A stretch of DNA of 64,000 nt, from the NCBI GenBank assembly GCA_020444325.1, contig JAHLLD010000001.1:186001-250000 (forward strand). Direction: 5' to 3'. The DNA comes from a bacterium. GTDB lineage: Bacteria > Bacteroidota > Ignavibacteria > SZUA-365. This document shows positions 8,075 through 17,225 of this stretch, piece by piece. The notes under the pieces were generated by a model. It had not been told where the DNA came from. It searched no databases and was given only the letters and a program-made list of their open reading frames with translations. The translations under genes were made by a program, and so were the position numbers. Each line of letters starts with the position of its first letter. The first letter of the stretch is position 1.

Positions 8075-10084
8075 TTATTTCGCGAGATGTGCGATCAACG
8101 GAGCAATCACTAAAGATACGATGGACATCAATTTTATCAAAATGTTCATCGCGGGACCGGAGGTATCCTTGAACGGATCGCCTACAGTATCACCGACGAC
8201 AGTAGCTTTGTGCACATCGGAGTTTTTTCCGCCGAGGTTCCCCATTTCGACATATTTCTTCGCGTTATCCCATGCACCACCGGCGTTCGCCATAAACAGT
8301 GCCATGAGCACACCCGTGACGGTTGCGCCGGCGAGCAGTCCGCCCAGCGCTTCGGGTCCAAGCACAAAGCCAACAACAACCGGTGCAATAACCGCGGTCA
8401 AACCGGGGAGTACCATTTCGCGCAGCGCGGCTTTCGTGGAAATATCCACACATCGCGCGGCATCGGGTTTGGCTTTTCCTTCCATCAGTCCGGGAATCTC
8501 CTTGAACTGGCGGCGCACTTCTTCCACCATGCTGAAGGCGGCCTTACCGACGGAGGTCATGGTCATGGCAGCGATTGCAAACGGCAGCAGTCCGCCGATC
8601 AGCAATCCGATAACTGTGGTGTGATCCAATATATTGATGGTAAACACCGCCTCGTTGCCCATGGCAACATTGATGGTGCTGGAGTACGCGGTGAACAGTG
8701 CGAGGGCGGTCAGCGCTGCAGAGCCGATTGCAAAGCCCTTGCCCATGGCCGCGGTTGTGTTCCCGAGGGAATCGAGCGTGTCGGTGATTTTGCGGACCTC
8801 CTTGCCGAGCATGGCCATTTCGGAAATACCGCCGGCGTTGTCGGCGATGGGACCGTATGCATCGACGGACATGGTGATACCTACCGTGGCAAGCATACCG
8901 ACAGCGGAGATGGCGATGCCGTAGATGCCCGCGGTTTCGTAGGACACGAAGATGGCGAGCACAATCAGGAGAACGGGACCGATAACGCTTTCCATACCCA
9001 CTGCCAGTCCGCTGATGATATTCGTCGCGACACCGGAACGGCTGGAATCGGCGATGCGGCGAACCGGAGGACCACCGGTGTAGTATTCGGTGACAAAGCC
9101 GATGAGCAGTCCTGCAACGGCGCCAGCGAGCAGCGGCCAGAAATAGGCCACGTCGATATCCATCGCGCCCATCACGAAGAACGATGCGATGAGCATCAGC
9201 ACCAGCGCAATAATCGTCGAATAGCGCAGCGCGGCCGCGGGATTCGAGGATGCGAACACGCGAATGGAGGCGATACCGAGCAACGATGCCATGAGTCCGA
9301 GCATGGCAATAATCAAGGGCAGAGCCATGAAAGTCACACCCATGGCGGTAGAAGCCGCGATGGCGATGGATGCGATAATGGATCCGACATAGGATTCGAA
9401 GATATCCGCACCCATGCCGGCCACGTCACCGACATTGTCACCGACGTTGTCGGCGATCACGGCGGGATTACGGGGGTCATCTTCGGGGATACCGGCTTCG
9501 ACCTTGCCGACGAGATCAGCACCCACATCCGCCGCCTTTGTATAGATGCCACCACCGACGCGTGCGAACAGCGCGATGGAGCTGGCGCCCATGGCGAAAC
9601 CACTGAGCACCTCGGCGCTCTCCCCGAGACCGAAGATGAGGAAGAAAATGCCCACGCCCAGGAGTCCAAGGGAAGCGACGGAAAGTCCCATCACGGAGCC
9701 ACCGAGAAAGGAGACGACGAGCGCACGGGCCTGGCCTGAACTGCGTGCTGCTTCACTGGTGCGGACGTTTGCCTTCGTTGCCGACATCATGCCAAGAAAT
9801 CCTGCCAGTACGGAGCAAACAGCCCCGGCAAGAAAGGCAATCGCGGTGTTACTGCCGATGAAACTGAACAGCAATATGAAGACAGCCACCACAAAGATGG
9901 CCAATACCTTGTATTCACTTCTGAGGAACGCCATGGCGCCGACATGAATCTGCTGAGCAATGTCGCGCATGACATCGGTACCCTCCGGCTGGCGTTTGAT
10001 CGAATAATAGATCACCAGCGCAATGAGCAGACCGATGGCCCCCATAATGGGCGGCCAGTATCCCAGTGAACCCAATTCATTCAT
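8075..10084 (-). CDS. hppA: Membrane-bound ion-pumping pyrophosphatase
   Basis: 669 residues with about 16 membrane helices. It hydrolyses pyrophosphate and pumps H+ or Na+ across the cytoplasmic membrane. Catalytic signatures are present: [30 protein letters not shown], and late [14 protein letters not shown]. The motif [10 protein letters not shown] has Ala where potassium-independent enzymes have Lys, so this should be the potassium-dependent class; H+ versus Na+ specificity cannot be settled by eye. The start overlaps the pth stop by 4 bases, so it belongs to prs-rplY-pth-hppA and would remove pyrophosphate from biosynthesis while conserving energy. Confidence 0.95.
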   Translation of the reverse strand: MNELGSLGYWPPIMGAIGLLIALVIYYSIKRQPEGTDVMRDIAQQIHVGAMAFLRSEYKVLAIFVVAVFILLFSFIGSNTAIAFLAGAVCSVLAGFLGMMSATKANVRTSEAARSSGQARALVVSFLGGSVMGLSVASLGLLGVGIFFLIFGLGESAEVLSGFAMGASSIALFARVGGGIYTKAADVGADLVGKVEAGIPEDDPRNPAVIADNVGDNVGDVAGMGADIFESYVGSIIASIAIAASTAMGVTFMALPLIIAMLGLMASLLGIASIRVFASSNPAAALRYSTIIALVLMLIASFFVMGAMDIDVAYFWPLLAGAVAGLLIGFVTEYYTGGPPVRRIADSSRSGVATNIISGLAVGMESVIGPVLLIVLAIFVSYETAGIYGIAISAVGMLATVGITMSVDAYGPIADNAGGISEMAMLGKEVRKITDTLDSLGNTTAAMGKGFAIGSAALTALALFTAYSSTINVAMGNEAVFTINILDHTTVIGLLIGGLLPFAIAAMTMTSVGKAAFSMVEEVRRQFKEIPGLMEGKAKPDAARCVDISTKAALREMVLPGLTAVIAPVVVGFVLGPEALGGLLAGATVTGVLMALFMANAGGAWDNAKKYVEMGNLGGKNSDVHKATVVGDTVGDPFKDTSGPAMNILIKLMSIVSLVIAPLIAHLAK

Positions 10085-10716
10085 AATGAATCCTGAAGTT
10101 TTGTTGGTGGAGTGTTGAAAGTATTCATCGTTTTCTCGAAGCCAATGTCCATCACCGCGCGCACTGCTTCAGCAGCACGGTCAATCATGGTTGCGGCAAG
10201 GGGGATTTCATCTTTGTCGAACGGACTCAAGACATATTCTGCAAGATCAGGCGCGTCGGAGGAAAATGCAACTCCGCATCGGAGACGCGGGACCTCCTCG
10301 CTGCCACAGTGATATATGATGGAAGCCAGGCCATTGTGCCCCCCGTCACTTCCTCTTTTGCGCAGTCGCAGCTGTCCGAGGGGTAATTGCACCTCGTCAT
10401 AAACGATGAGAAGCTCGGAAGGGTTCAATCCGAGTTCATCCATGAGCACCACTGCCGCTTCACCGCTGCTGTTCATCCATGTCCATGGCTTGCAGAGCAC
10501 GACCTGCCAGTCATCATACCGCCCTTCCGCCCTGTAATGATTGACGAAAAAAAAAGACTCGCGAATATGCAGCATATCCGCGAGCCTGTCGATTACGTGA
10601 AAACCGATATTGTGCCTGGTCTGCGCGTAGCGCTGCCCGGGATTGCCGAGTCCGATAACGCACAGCCGTTTTTCGTCTGCAGTGTCCTCCGCGGGACCTG
10701 TAGCTGCCGAAAGCAA
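10081..10716 (-). CDS. pth: Peptidyl-tRNA hydrolase
   Basis: 211 residues. Recycles peptidyl-tRNA that drops off stalled ribosomes. Seen: [18 protein letters not shown] (22-39) with the catalytic His at 35, the substrate Asn in [10 protein letters not shown], and the Asp in [10 protein letters not shown] followed by [12 protein letters not shown]. The first ~17 residues are an extra low-complexity lead before the normal start of the fold. It follows rplY after 5 bases and overlaps hppA, the common rplY-pth pairing. Confidence 0.95.
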   Translation of the reverse strand: MLSAATGPAEDTADEKRLCVIGLGNPGQRYAQTRHNIGFHVIDRLADMLHIRESFFFVNHYRAEGRYDDWQVVLCKPWTWMNSSGEAAVVLMDELGLNPSELLIVYDEVQLPLGQLRLRKRGSDGGHNGLASIIYHCGSEEVPRLRCGVAFSSDAPDLAEYVLSPFDKDEIPLAATMIDRAAEAVRAVMDIGFEKTMNTFNTPPTKLQDSL

Positions 10717-10721
10717 AACGA

Positions 10722-11369
10722 TCAGGATTCCTCGGCTTCTTCGTCTTCCTTGCCCTTGGCAATAACCTCGGGTTCTGCCTCTTCGTCGCCTTCGCCTTCC
10801 TCGGTCTCGGGCTCTTCCTCGACACGGGCATGTGCGACGATGGCAACCGCCTGATTGGGATCGCTCAGCAGGGTCACTCCCTCGACACTGAGGTCGCCCA
10901 CAGTCAGCGTTTCACCGGTCTCGAGATGTGTCACGTCAACGGCAATATGCTCGGGGAGGTCTTTCGGCATACATTCGATTTCCACCTTCTGAATAATCTG
11001 CGTCAGCACGCCACCGGCCTTGACACCGACGGGAATGCCTTCGAGATTGACCGGGATTTCGAACTTGACAACCTGTCCCTTGATCAGACCCATCAGGTCG
11101 AAATGCACGACCTTGTCGGTGATGGGGTCAAACTGCACGTCGCGCAGCATGCACATTTCGCTGCTGCCGTCGCTGAGTTCGAGGCTGACAATATGCGTTT
11201 CGGCCGTATAGATCAAAGAACGCAGATCAAGCGCTTCGACTTCTATGGGAATGTTCTTCTCGTTTTTGAGATAGAACACACCGGGCACCTTCCCGTCATT
11301 CCGGGCCTTGTTCGCATCTGCGCGACCCTTGTAATCACGGATCTGCGCTTTAAGGATGATTTCTGCCAC
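10722..11369 (-). CDS. rplY: 50S ribosomal protein L25/general stress protein Ctc
   Basis: 215 residues, the long Ctc form with N-terminal 5S rRNA-binding domain (GKVPGVFYLKNEKNIPIEVE) and C-terminal TL5 beta domain (FEIPVNLEGIPVGVKAGGVL), ending in an acidic tail rich in Glu (EEEPETEEGEGDEEAEPEV). Binds 5S rRNA in the central protuberance. It lies 28 bases after prs and 5 before pth; prs-rplY-pth is a widespread gene order. Confidence 0.95.
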   Translation of the reverse strand: MAEIILKAQIRDYKGRADANKARNDGKVPGVFYLKNEKNIPIEVEALDLRSLIYTAETHIVSLELSDGSSEMCMLRDVQFDPITDKVVHFDLMGLIKGQVVKFEIPVNLEGIPVGVKAGGVLTQIIQKVEIECMPKDLPEHIAVDVTHLETGETLTVGDLSVEGVTLLSDPNQAVAIVAHARVEEEPETEEGEGDEEAEPEVIAKGKEDEEAEES

Positions 11370-11397
11370 GGGTTTCTCCTGAATTATCGTGTATCAA

Positions 11398-12345
11398 TTA
11401 CATGAGTTTGTCTTTATCAACGTCAAAGAGCGAGCTGATGGACTGATGCAGATGCGTGCGCTTGATCGCCTCGGCAAACAGCCCGGCCACACTCTGAATG
11501 CGAATCAGCCCCGTCTCCTCCATTTCCTTGCGCAGCGGGATGGTGTCGGTCACCGTCACCTGCTTCACGCCCGATTCCTTGATCTTTTCAGGTGCTTCGC
11601 CTGAAAATACCGGATGCGTACATGCGCCGTATACGGCGTCGGCTCCGGATTTGACCAGCGCCTTGACGGCGTTGGCGAAGGTACCACCGGTGTCGATCAT
11701 GTCATCCACCAGCAGAACATTGCGTCCTTCGACCTGCCCGATGATGTTCATCACCTCGGCTTCGTTCTGTCGGGGACGCCGCTTGTCAAGCACGACGAGA
11801 TCGGCCTTCAGGCGCTTGGCAAAGCTGCGCGCCATTTTGATCCCGCCCACATCGGGTGACACCACCGACAGATTCGGAATCTGCTGCTCGCGGAAGGATT
11901 TCAACAGCACCGCCGACGAATAGAGATGGTCGAAGGGGATGTCGAAAAATCCCTGGATCTGCGGAGCATGCAGGTCCATCGAAATCACACGGTCCGCTCC
12001 CGCACTGGTGATCAGGTTGGCGACCAGTTTTGCCGTGATCGCCACGCGGGGCTGATCCTTTCTGTCCTGCCGCGCGTACCCGAAATACGGGATGACGGCA
12101 GTGACCCGCCGCGCTGACGCGCGTTTGGCGGCATCGATCAGGATCAGCAGCTCGAGCAGGTTTTCCGCCGGAGGCGTCGTGCTCTGGATAATGAACACGT
12201 CGCGTCCACGGATGTTCTCGCGGTACTTGACCCAGAGTTCACCGTCACGGAACGTCTTTATCTCACAGGCGCCAAGCGGCTCGCCGATCTGCGCGGCGAT
12301 GTTTTCGGCCAGCACCGGGTTGGAACGGCCACTGAAGACAAGCAT
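11398..12345 (-). CDS. prs: Ribose-phosphate pyrophosphokinase
   Basis: 315 residues from the ATG at 12345. The frame continues upstream through the tRNA-Gln gene, so the longer reading is rejected. Makes PRPP from ribose 5-phosphate and ATP for purine, pyrimidine, His, Trp and NAD synthesis. Seen: the flexible-loop region RVTAVIPYFGYARQDRKD, the metal/ATP site DLHAPQIQGFFDIP, and the PRPP loop VLLVDDMIDTGGTF. It begins 41 bases after the tRNA and was probably transcribed with it from the promoter at 12497-12527. Confidence 0.96.
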   Translation of the reverse strand: MLVFSGRSNPVLAENIAAQIGEPLGACEIKTFRDGELWVKYRENIRGRDVFIIQSTTPPAENLLELLILIDAAKRASARRVTAVIPYFGYARQDRKDQPRVAITAKLVANLITSAGADRVISMDLHAPQIQGFFDIPFDHLYSSAVLLKSFREQQIPNLSVVSPDVGGIKMARSFAKRLKADLVVLDKRRPRQNEAEVMNIIGQVEGRNVLLVDDMIDTGGTFANAVKALVKSGADAVYGACTHPVFSGEAPEKIKESGVKQVTVTDTIPLRKEMEETGLIRIQSVAGLFAEAIKRTHLHQSISSLFDVDKDKLM

Positions 12346-12385
12346 GTGCAAGAACCTCTGTTCGGGTTGCCGGATCAGTCTGCTG

Positions 12386-12457
12386 CTGGGGCGGCAGGAT
12401 TCGAACCTGCGCATGTCGGCTCCAAAGGCCGATGCCTTACCGCTTGGCTACGCCCCA
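12386..12457 (-). tRNA. tRNA-Gln (anticodon UUG)
   Basis: On the minus strand the sequence starts TGGGGCGTAGCCAAGCGG and folds as a cloverleaf: 7-bp acceptor stem TGGGGCG/CGCCCCA, D arm with AGCGGTAAGGC, anticodon stem TCGGC/GCCGA closing the loop CTTTGGA with anticodon TTG, and T arm GCAGG-TTCGAAT-CCTGC. The discriminator is G and CCA is not encoded. It leads the prs operon. Confidence 0.95.
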
Positions 12458-12474
12458 TCGATAGGCGTACGTTT

Positions 12475-12527
12475 TACTGCAAAATGCAGTAGTTAGCAAA
12501 TATACTGTCACGGGGTTTAGGAATCAA
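12475..12527 (-). promoter_or_regulatory. Promoter of tRNA-Gln-prs with palindrome at the start point
   Basis: Minus strand TTG (12525-12527), 20 bases, TATATTTG (12497-12504), a perfect match to the Bacteroidota -7 consensus. A perfect 17-bp inverted repeat TACTGCA-AAA-TGCAGTA (12475-12491) covers the expected transcription start near 12490, where a bound protein could block initiation; as RNA it could also fold into a small leader hairpin. The tRNA begins at 12457. Confidence 0.75.
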
Positions 12528-12654
12528 CCTGAAGGGAAACGGGCAGGAACGGGCGGAAAAACGACCTCGCTGAAGGACCGTGTGGAGGGAATCCGGGTTG
12601 CAGGCGCGGTTTTTCTCCGCGTTCCGCTGTTTTTTCCCGGACCCTGCAAAATTA

Positions 12655-13356
12655 TCACTCACCTGCGCGCAGACGCTCGGCGAGTCGTGGGGGGAGTCCG
12701 CTTTCGCGAATCTTGTGCATGGCCGCTTCCACATCGTATTCGACGCGGCGCGCCTCGTAGCTGCCCGCCACCGTATCCAGCAATCCATACGCACTGCGCC
12801 AGTCCCGATCCCGCGGCTGTCCGACACTGCCCACATTGATCAGGAAGCGTCCGGTGGGCGCATACTCCCGGACCCCGCTGTCGAGCGGATACACGCCGGG
12901 TATATGCGAATGTCCGACGAAACACAGGCGTTCGAAAAAATGTCGCGTCTGCATGCGCGCTTCCATGCCACTGAACACATACTCCCATTCCTCCGGTGCG
13001 CGGGGAGACGAATGCACGAACAGCATGTTTTCAAAGGAAACGCGGTACGGCAGCTGTTTGAGGAAAGCGACGTCGTCCGCATTGAGCTGCTGCGCGGTCC
13101 ATGTCACCGCTTCAAGCGCATAGGGATTGAAGTAGGCGCGATGATGCGTGGCGAACACGGCGGCGTCATGGTTGCCGAGGACACAAATGGAGGCATGCTC
13201 GCGTACAAGCGCGACGCAGGCTGCCGGATCGGCGCCATATCCGACGATGTCTCCGAGACAGACAATGCGGTCCGCCTGCCGGATGCGGATGTCATCCAGC
13301 ACGGCGCGCAGCGCCTCCAGGTTGGCGTGTATGTCAGAAATAATTGCGAGACGCAC
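12655..13356 (-). CDS. Metallophosphoesterase, YfcE/MJ0936-like
   Basis: 233 residues from a GTG at 13356, chosen because the calcineurin-like fold starts right there (VRLAIISDIHANLEAL). Metal-binding motifs occur in order: D-x-H in SDIHAN, GDIVGYGADP, GNHD, H in FVHSSP and GHSHIP. This is a two-metal phosphodiesterase or phosphatase of the small cytoplasmic class; the substrate is unknown. An upstream ATG at 13446 would add a short hydrophobic leader and cannot be fully excluded, but it would overlap the promoter space of the divergent OstA-like gene. Confidence 0.8.
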   Translation of the reverse strand: MRLAIISDIHANLEALRAVLDDIRIRQADRIVCLGDIVGYGADPAACVALVREHASICVLGNHDAAVFATHHRAYFNPYALEAVTWTAQQLNADDVAFLKQLPYRVSFENMLFVHSSPRAPEEWEYVFSGMEARMQTRHFFERLCFVGHSHIPGVYPLDSGVREYAPTGRFLINVGSVGQPRDRDWRSAYGLLDTVAGSYEARRVEYDVEAAMHKIRESGLPPRLAERLRAGE

Positions 13357-13483
13357 GGGTGCGGTGGACTGTGAAAAACGCGGGTCGGCCTTGTGTAGAT
13401 CGCAGGGCAAACTAGGCACGAACACAGCAAAAAACAAGGACAACACATCCGCATATCAGATGGAATACCGTATCTTTGAAGAC

Positions 13484-14878
13484 ATGACGAAACCAGCAGC
13501 CATAACGCGGCGGCGTGGCAGCATTCTCCTTGCCGTCCTTTTTCTCGTGTTTCCCGCACTGCTCGGCGCGCAGCAGCGCTCACTCGTGCGCGTGCTCGGG
13601 GCGGATCAGCTGGTGGGACGCACGATTGGAGACATGCAGCTGCGCGAACTTATCGGCAACGTGCGCCTGCAGCAGGACAATGTCTATATCGACTGCGACC
13701 GCGCCGTACAGAACATCTCGCAGAATTCCGTGCAGCTGATCGGCAACGTCGTGATTACGCAGGACACGCTCACGCTGAAAACCGATCGCGGACATTATAA
13801 CGGGCAGACGGGACTGGCATCCTCGCGCCAGGGCGTGTTTCTCAATGACGGACATGTGACACTCACCGCGAAACTCGGCACGTACGGGACGGAGAGCAAG
13901 GTCGCGGAGTTTCTCAATGACGTCACCATCGACGACACCGCGGCCGTCATCACCTCGCAGCGCATGCATTATTTCAGGGACAGTTCCCTGGTCGTGGCAT
14001 GGGATTCGGTGCGTATTCGTTTCAAGGACGAAAACGTACAGATCCATGCCGACAGCGTGCGGCATTTTCCGGACGACCAGCGCTCTGAATTCTACAAGCA
14101 GCCCGTGCTCTGGCAGATCGACACCTCGTACGTGCGGCGCACGGCGGCGGGACGCATCGATTCGCTCGCACTCGACACGCTCAACATCGCCGGCGGCTAC
14201 ATGGAAGCGCTGCGCGATACGTCGAATATCTTCATCGTCCGCGACAGCGTACGCATTGTGCGGCGGGAAATGTCCGCCCGCTCCGATGCCGCCATTTTCC
14301 TCCGCTCAGACAGTCTCATCGATCTGTCAGGCGACCCCATTCTCTGGTACGGGGAAAACCAGATTACCGGCGACTCCATCACCGCCCTGCTCTCCGACAA
14401 CAAGCTGCGCACGCTCGACGTCATCGGCAATGCGTTCTCCATTTCACGCAGCAAACCGGAAGAAGCGGATACCCTCTATCCCCCCGGACGCTTCGACCAG
14501 ACCAGCGGCAAGCGCATTCTGATGGAGTTCGCCGACAGTAAACCACAGTACATTCGCGTCGAAGGCACCGCCATCAGTCTCTACTATCTCTATGACGAAG
14601 GCGCCCTCAACGGCGTGCGCCGTGAAAGCAGCGACCTGATCATCATTTCGTTCGACGACGGAAAAGTCACGGAAATCCGCAGCATCAAAGGCGTGGAAGG
14701 CACGTACTACCCCGAGAAATACGTGAACGGGAAAGAAAGCAGCTACAACCTCACGGGCTTCAGCTGGCGTGAAGACCGCCCGCGCATGATTCCGCTGCTT
14801 TCCGTTCCCCCTGTCCCTGCCGACAGTTCCCGTGTCCCTGCCGACAGTTCTCTATCTCCCTCCGACAGCTCCCGGTGA
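13484..14878 (+). CDS. OstA/LptA-like exported envelope protein
   Basis: 464 residues from the ATG at 13484 (an in-frame ATG at 13460 would add 8 residues). Signal peptide RRRGSILLAVLFLVFPALLGA. The rest is a ladder of beta strands of the OstA-like type (LIGNVRLQQDNVYIDCDRAVQ, LIGNVVITQDTLTLKTDRG, FLNDVTIDDTAAVITSQRM), as in proteins that shuttle lipopolysaccharide across the periplasm; Bacteroidota have long versions like this. The final residues are three 7-residue tandem repeats (PVPADSS, RVPADSS, LSPSDSS) produced by a 21-base tandem repeat at 14815-14875. The box TATCTTTG ends 5 bases before the ATG. Role in LPS transport is inferred. Confidence 0.75.
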   Translation: MTKPAAITRRRGSILLAVLFLVFPALLGAQQRSLVRVLGADQLVGRTIGDMQLRELIGNVRLQQDNVYIDCDRAVQNISQNSVQLIGNVVITQDTLTLKTDRGHYNGQTGLASSRQGVFLNDGHVTLTAKLGTYGTESKVAEFLNDVTIDDTAAVITSQRMHYFRDSSLVVAWDSVRIRFKDENVQIHADSVRHFPDDQRSEFYKQPVLWQIDTSYVRRTAAGRIDSLALDTLNIAGGYMEALRDTSNIFIVRDSVRIVRREMSARSDAAIFLRSDSLIDLSGDPILWYGENQITGDSITALLSDNKLRTLDVIGNAFSISRSKPEEADTLYPPGRFDQTSGKRILMEFADSKPQYIRVEGTAISLYYLYDEGALNGVRRESSDLIIISFDDGKVTEIRSIKGVEGTYYPEKYVNGKESSYNLTGFSWREDRPRMIPLLSVPPVPADSSRVPADSSLSPSDSSR

Positions 14879-14887
14879 AACATCGGC

Positions 14888-14919
14888 GGGCATGTTCCGT
14901 ACATAACGGACAGATGCCC
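14888..14919 (+). other. Hairpin between the OstA-like gene and the PspC gene
   Basis: Two nested perfect arms, GGGCAT/ATGCCC and TCCGT/ACGGA, form a stem-loop 10 bases after the OstA-like stop. A clear T tract is lacking, so it is either a weak terminator or an RNA-stability structure. Confidence 0.4.
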
Positions 14920-14953
14920 CCCTTGAATTATGGGACTTCCCAAGGAGAACACC

Positions 14954-15415
14954 ATGGAAAAGAGATTATATCGCAACACACGCAATAAGATGATCGGCGG
15001 GGTTTGCACAGGACTCGCAGAATACTTCGCCATTGATCCGGTGCTCATCCGACTCGTTTTCGTCATCCTTGCGCTTTACAGCGGCGTCGGCATACTCGCC
15101 TACATCATCCTCTGGATCGTCGTGCCGGCCAGCTTGGAGCCCACCGTGGCAGCGGAAAGCGCCACCGGCGGATCGGCAGCCGACATCACCCACGAAAGCG
15201 TCCAGCCGATGCAGCAGGCGGAAACCGATCGCAGCAAAGGCAGCCTGTACGGCGGGGTAATCCTGATCGTCATCGGCGCCCTTTTCCTTCTTGACAACTT
15301 CATGCCGAGTTTCGGCTTTGAAGATTTCTGGCCGCTGCTGCTGGTTGCCATCGGCGGTGCCATGCTCTGGAATTCCTGGCCTGCACGCAACGAGGATAAA
15401 GAGGTACTTTCATGA
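14954..15415 (+). CDS. PspC domain membrane protein
   Basis: 153 residues; start fixed by AAGGAG 6 bases before the ATG at 14954. Residues 1-60 are a PspC domain (KRLYRNTRNKMIGGVCTGLA, YFAIDPVLIRLVFVILAL), with one membrane segment ~35-58; two more hydrophobic segments (about 97-112 and 118-135) resemble the DUF5668/LiaI-type pair. PspC proteins act in envelope-stress signalling in many bacteria. The stop overlaps the next gene by 4 bases, so the two are translationally coupled. Confidence 0.85.
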   Translation: MEKRLYRNTRNKMIGGVCTGLAEYFAIDPVLIRLVFVILALYSGVGILAYIILWIVVPASLEPTVAAESATGGSAADITHESVQPMQQAETDRSKGSLYGGVILIVIGALFLLDNFMPSFGFEDFWPLLLVAIGGAMLWNSWPARNEDKEVLS

Positions 15416-16347
15416 AATCCGGACGCATTTTCTGGGGAACGCTGTTTGTCATCATCGGCGTTCTCGGCATTCTCAACAATTACTTCGCCCTGACCCTGTC
15501 GTGGGACGCCCTGTGGAAGCTGTGGCCGCTGCTACTGGTCTTTCTCGGCATCAGCACATTTCTCAAAGACAGCCGATCGAAATGGATCGTGGTCGGAGGT
15601 GTAGGGCTTATCGCCGGCATCGTGCTCTTCTCATCGGTACAGAAGGGCTGCAACAGCGTTGACCGCATCATCGAACATCACGGGAGCGAAGAAGAGTACC
15701 GCGACATCAGCCAACAGGTGCTGACCGAACATATGGACAGCATCGTCACCCGCGCACGCTTCCAGTTTGAAGGTGGCGCGGGACGTTTTGAATTCCGCGA
15801 CACCACCAGCGACTTCGTCCATGCCGAAATTCGCTCGAGCATTACGTCGTACACACTGCGCAGGGACGACTACATGGGCATCCCCCGCTTCCGCCTTTCG
15901 ATGAACGACGCCAATGTGTCGTGGGAAGGCAAAGGCATGAAAAACCGGGTGTACATGTACCTGAATCCCACACCAGAGTGGGAACTTGACATCGACGGTG
16001 GTGCGGCCAGTATGGATTTCGATCTGCGTCCTTACATCATCCGCACGCTCGACGTGGAAGCCGGCGCGGCATCGATTGACATCCGCCTCGGGGAACGCGC
16101 CGACACCTGCGATGTGAGTGTTGAAACCGGCGCATCCTCGGTCACGATTCACGTACCTGAATCCGTCGGCTGCGAAGTGCATACTGAATCGGCGCTCTCC
16201 TCCAAGTCACTGCCTGATTTCAGGAAGCTCGACTCCGGTCACTACCGCAGTGAAAATTTCGAAGCTGCCGCGAAGAAGATGTTCATCAGCGTCGAATCGG
16301 GACTCTCGAGCATCAAGGTCAAGCGCTACGACGCCGGGAGCTGGTAA
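15412..16347 (+). CDS. LiaF/toastrack-like envelope-stress protein
   Basis: 311 residues. Residues 1-80 hold three or four membrane segments of the LiaI/DUF5668 kind (GRIFWGTLFVIIGVLGILNN, LWPLLLVFLGISTFL, KWIVVGGVGLIAGIVLF). The rest is a beta-rich extracytoplasmic domain with repeated glycine turns (EGGAGRFEF, DIDGGAASMDFDL, VEAGAASIDIRLG, VETGASSVTIHV, VESGLSSIKV), as in DUF4097/LiaF-C toastrack folds that sense envelope damage. It overlaps the PspC gene by 4 bases, suggesting one sensing unit. No linked LiaRS-type kinase or regulator is present. Confidence 0.75.
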   Translation: MKSGRIFWGTLFVIIGVLGILNNYFALTLSWDALWKLWPLLLVFLGISTFLKDSRSKWIVVGGVGLIAGIVLFSSVQKGCNSVDRIIEHHGSEEEYRDISQQVLTEHMDSIVTRARFQFEGGAGRFEFRDTTSDFVHAEIRSSITSYTLRRDDYMGIPRFRLSMNDANVSWEGKGMKNRVYMYLNPTPEWELDIDGGAASMDFDLRPYIIRTLDVEAGAASIDIRLGERADTCDVSVETGASSVTIHVPESVGCEVHTESALSSKSLPDFRKLDSGHYRSENFEAAAKKMFISVESGLSSIKVKRYDAGSW

Positions 16348-16381
16348 GAATTTCCGTATCCGGTAGGTGGGAACGGAATCA

Positions 16382-16417
16382 AGAAAGGTCATGCTGCGAA
16401 TGCGGCATGACCTTTCT
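16382..16417 (+). terminator. Intrinsic terminator after the PspC/LiaF pair
   Basis: Perfect 13-bp arms AGAAAGGTCATGC / GCATGACCTTTCT (16382-16394 / 16405-16417) with a 10-base loop. The T content after the stem is modest (CTTTCTGCTTT), but the length and position 34 bases after the stop support termination, possibly in both directions. Confidence 0.75.
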
Positions 16418-16458
16418 GCTTTGACGCACGGGCGGCGGGAATACGCCCCGTAAAAGGG

Positions 16459-16575
16459 TTACTCCTTATTGAAGTTGTCGCCGCCGCTTTTCATGATTTT
16501 GAAGAGACAGAACGCCAGGAGAGAGATGGCCATACCCCAGCCAAATGCCATGAAGATGATTCCACCGGTTTCCAT
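16459..16575 (-). CDS. 38-residue single-pass membrane protein
   Basis: A short gene on the minus strand: ATG at 16573-16575, stop TAA at 16459-16461. A strong ribosome site AGGAGG lies 4 bases before the start (AGGAGGACGCATG), which is unusual in this window and argues it is translated. The peptide METGGIIFMAFGWGMAISLL... is one hydrophobic helix (about 5-27) followed by a charged tail ending KSGGDNFNKE. This layout resembles small accessory subunits of membrane transporters (MetS-like small subunits of sodium symporters), but I do not recognise it firmly and no large transporter gene is adjacent. Confidence 0.7.
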   Translation of the reverse strand: METGGIIFMAFGWGMAISLLAFCLFKIMKSGGDNFNKE

Positions 16576-16643
16576 GCGTCCTCCTGTCTCTGCGTTAAAA
16601 CTGTCTGTCTCTGTGGGTCTATGTCGTTCCGACTGTTGTGTGA

Positions 16644-17033
16644 TCAGGCCTTGACGGCGATGCAGCTGATTTCCACCAGTCCGTCTTTCGGCAGACGGGC
16701 GACTTCGAAGGCCGCGCGGCTTGGCGGATTCTCCGTGAAATACCCGGCATATACTTCATTCATGGCCACGAAGTCATTCATGTCCTTCATGAACACGGTG
16801 CAGGCGGTGACATCGTCCATGCTCGCGCCAGCGGCTTCGAGAATGGCGCGCATGTTCTGCAGCGCTTTGTCCGTCTGTTCCTTCACGCCGCCTTCCACGA
16901 AATTGCCGGTCGCGGCGTCAAGTCCGAGCTGACCGGAAACGAAAATCATGTTGCCCGCGATGTTCGCCTGGCTGTAGGGACCGATGGCGGCAGGGGCTTT
17001 GTCTGTGCTGATAATTTCTCGAAGATGACTCAT
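16644..17033 (-). CDS. ridA: RidA family reactive-intermediate deaminase
   Basis: 129 residues, standard RidA length. Hydrolyses 2-aminoacrylate and other enamine/imine products of PLP enzymes to 2-oxoacids and ammonia, protecting transaminases. Seen: APAAIGPYSQA near the start, VSGQLGLDAATG, and PPSRAAFEVARLPKDGLVEI with the catalytic Arg. It lies 68 bases after the small membrane protein gene in the direction of the minus strand, so one transcript could carry both. On the minus strand a box TATACTTG (17125-17132) upstream is a possible weak promoter. Confidence 0.93.
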   Translation of the reverse strand: MSHLREIISTDKAPAAIGPYSQANIAGNMIFVSGQLGLDAATGNFVEGGVKEQTDKALQNMRAILEAAGASMDDVTACTVFMKDMNDFVAMNEVYAGYFTENPPSRAAFEVARLPKDGLVEISCIAVKA

Positions 17034-17173
17034 GCTGATTGCTTCTCCATAGCTGAATTCTCGTAACGGCGGTACGGCGGTCGCGGCGTTGGAGTTGCCG
17101 CAGCGGCTCCGTGACCGTATCGATCAAGTATACGCAATCACCCGCTATTTCTCCATACGTCCCGCGAGCGGAC

Positions 17174-17204
17174 TTGACCCTGCGGTGTCGATGTCGTATA
17201 ATAG
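17174..17204 (+). promoter_or_regulatory. Promoter of the HIT gene
   Basis: TTGACC (17174-17179), 17 bases, TATAAT (17197-17202): close to the general sigma-70 consensus and also readable as TTG-N20-TATAATAG, the form seen elsewhere in the window. Expected start near 17209, about 60 bases before the HIT start codon. Confidence 0.7.
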
Positions 17205-17225
17205 TCACCTAATCGACACTGACGG

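Noticed and set aside
8210-9739. 509-codon open frame antisense to hppA
   Set aside because: It is the antisense frame of a highly conserved pump gene in GC-rich DNA, gives a composition rich in Gly, His, Asp and Arg with no domain likeness, and has no start signals. Similar long antisense frames at 36256-37755, 60974-62542, 22708-24096 and 46033-47250 were rejected for the same reason.
12346-12414. Upstream extension of prs by 23 residues
   Set aside because: The extension translates the tRNA-Gln gene; the normal PrsA start MLVFSGRSNP is at 12345.
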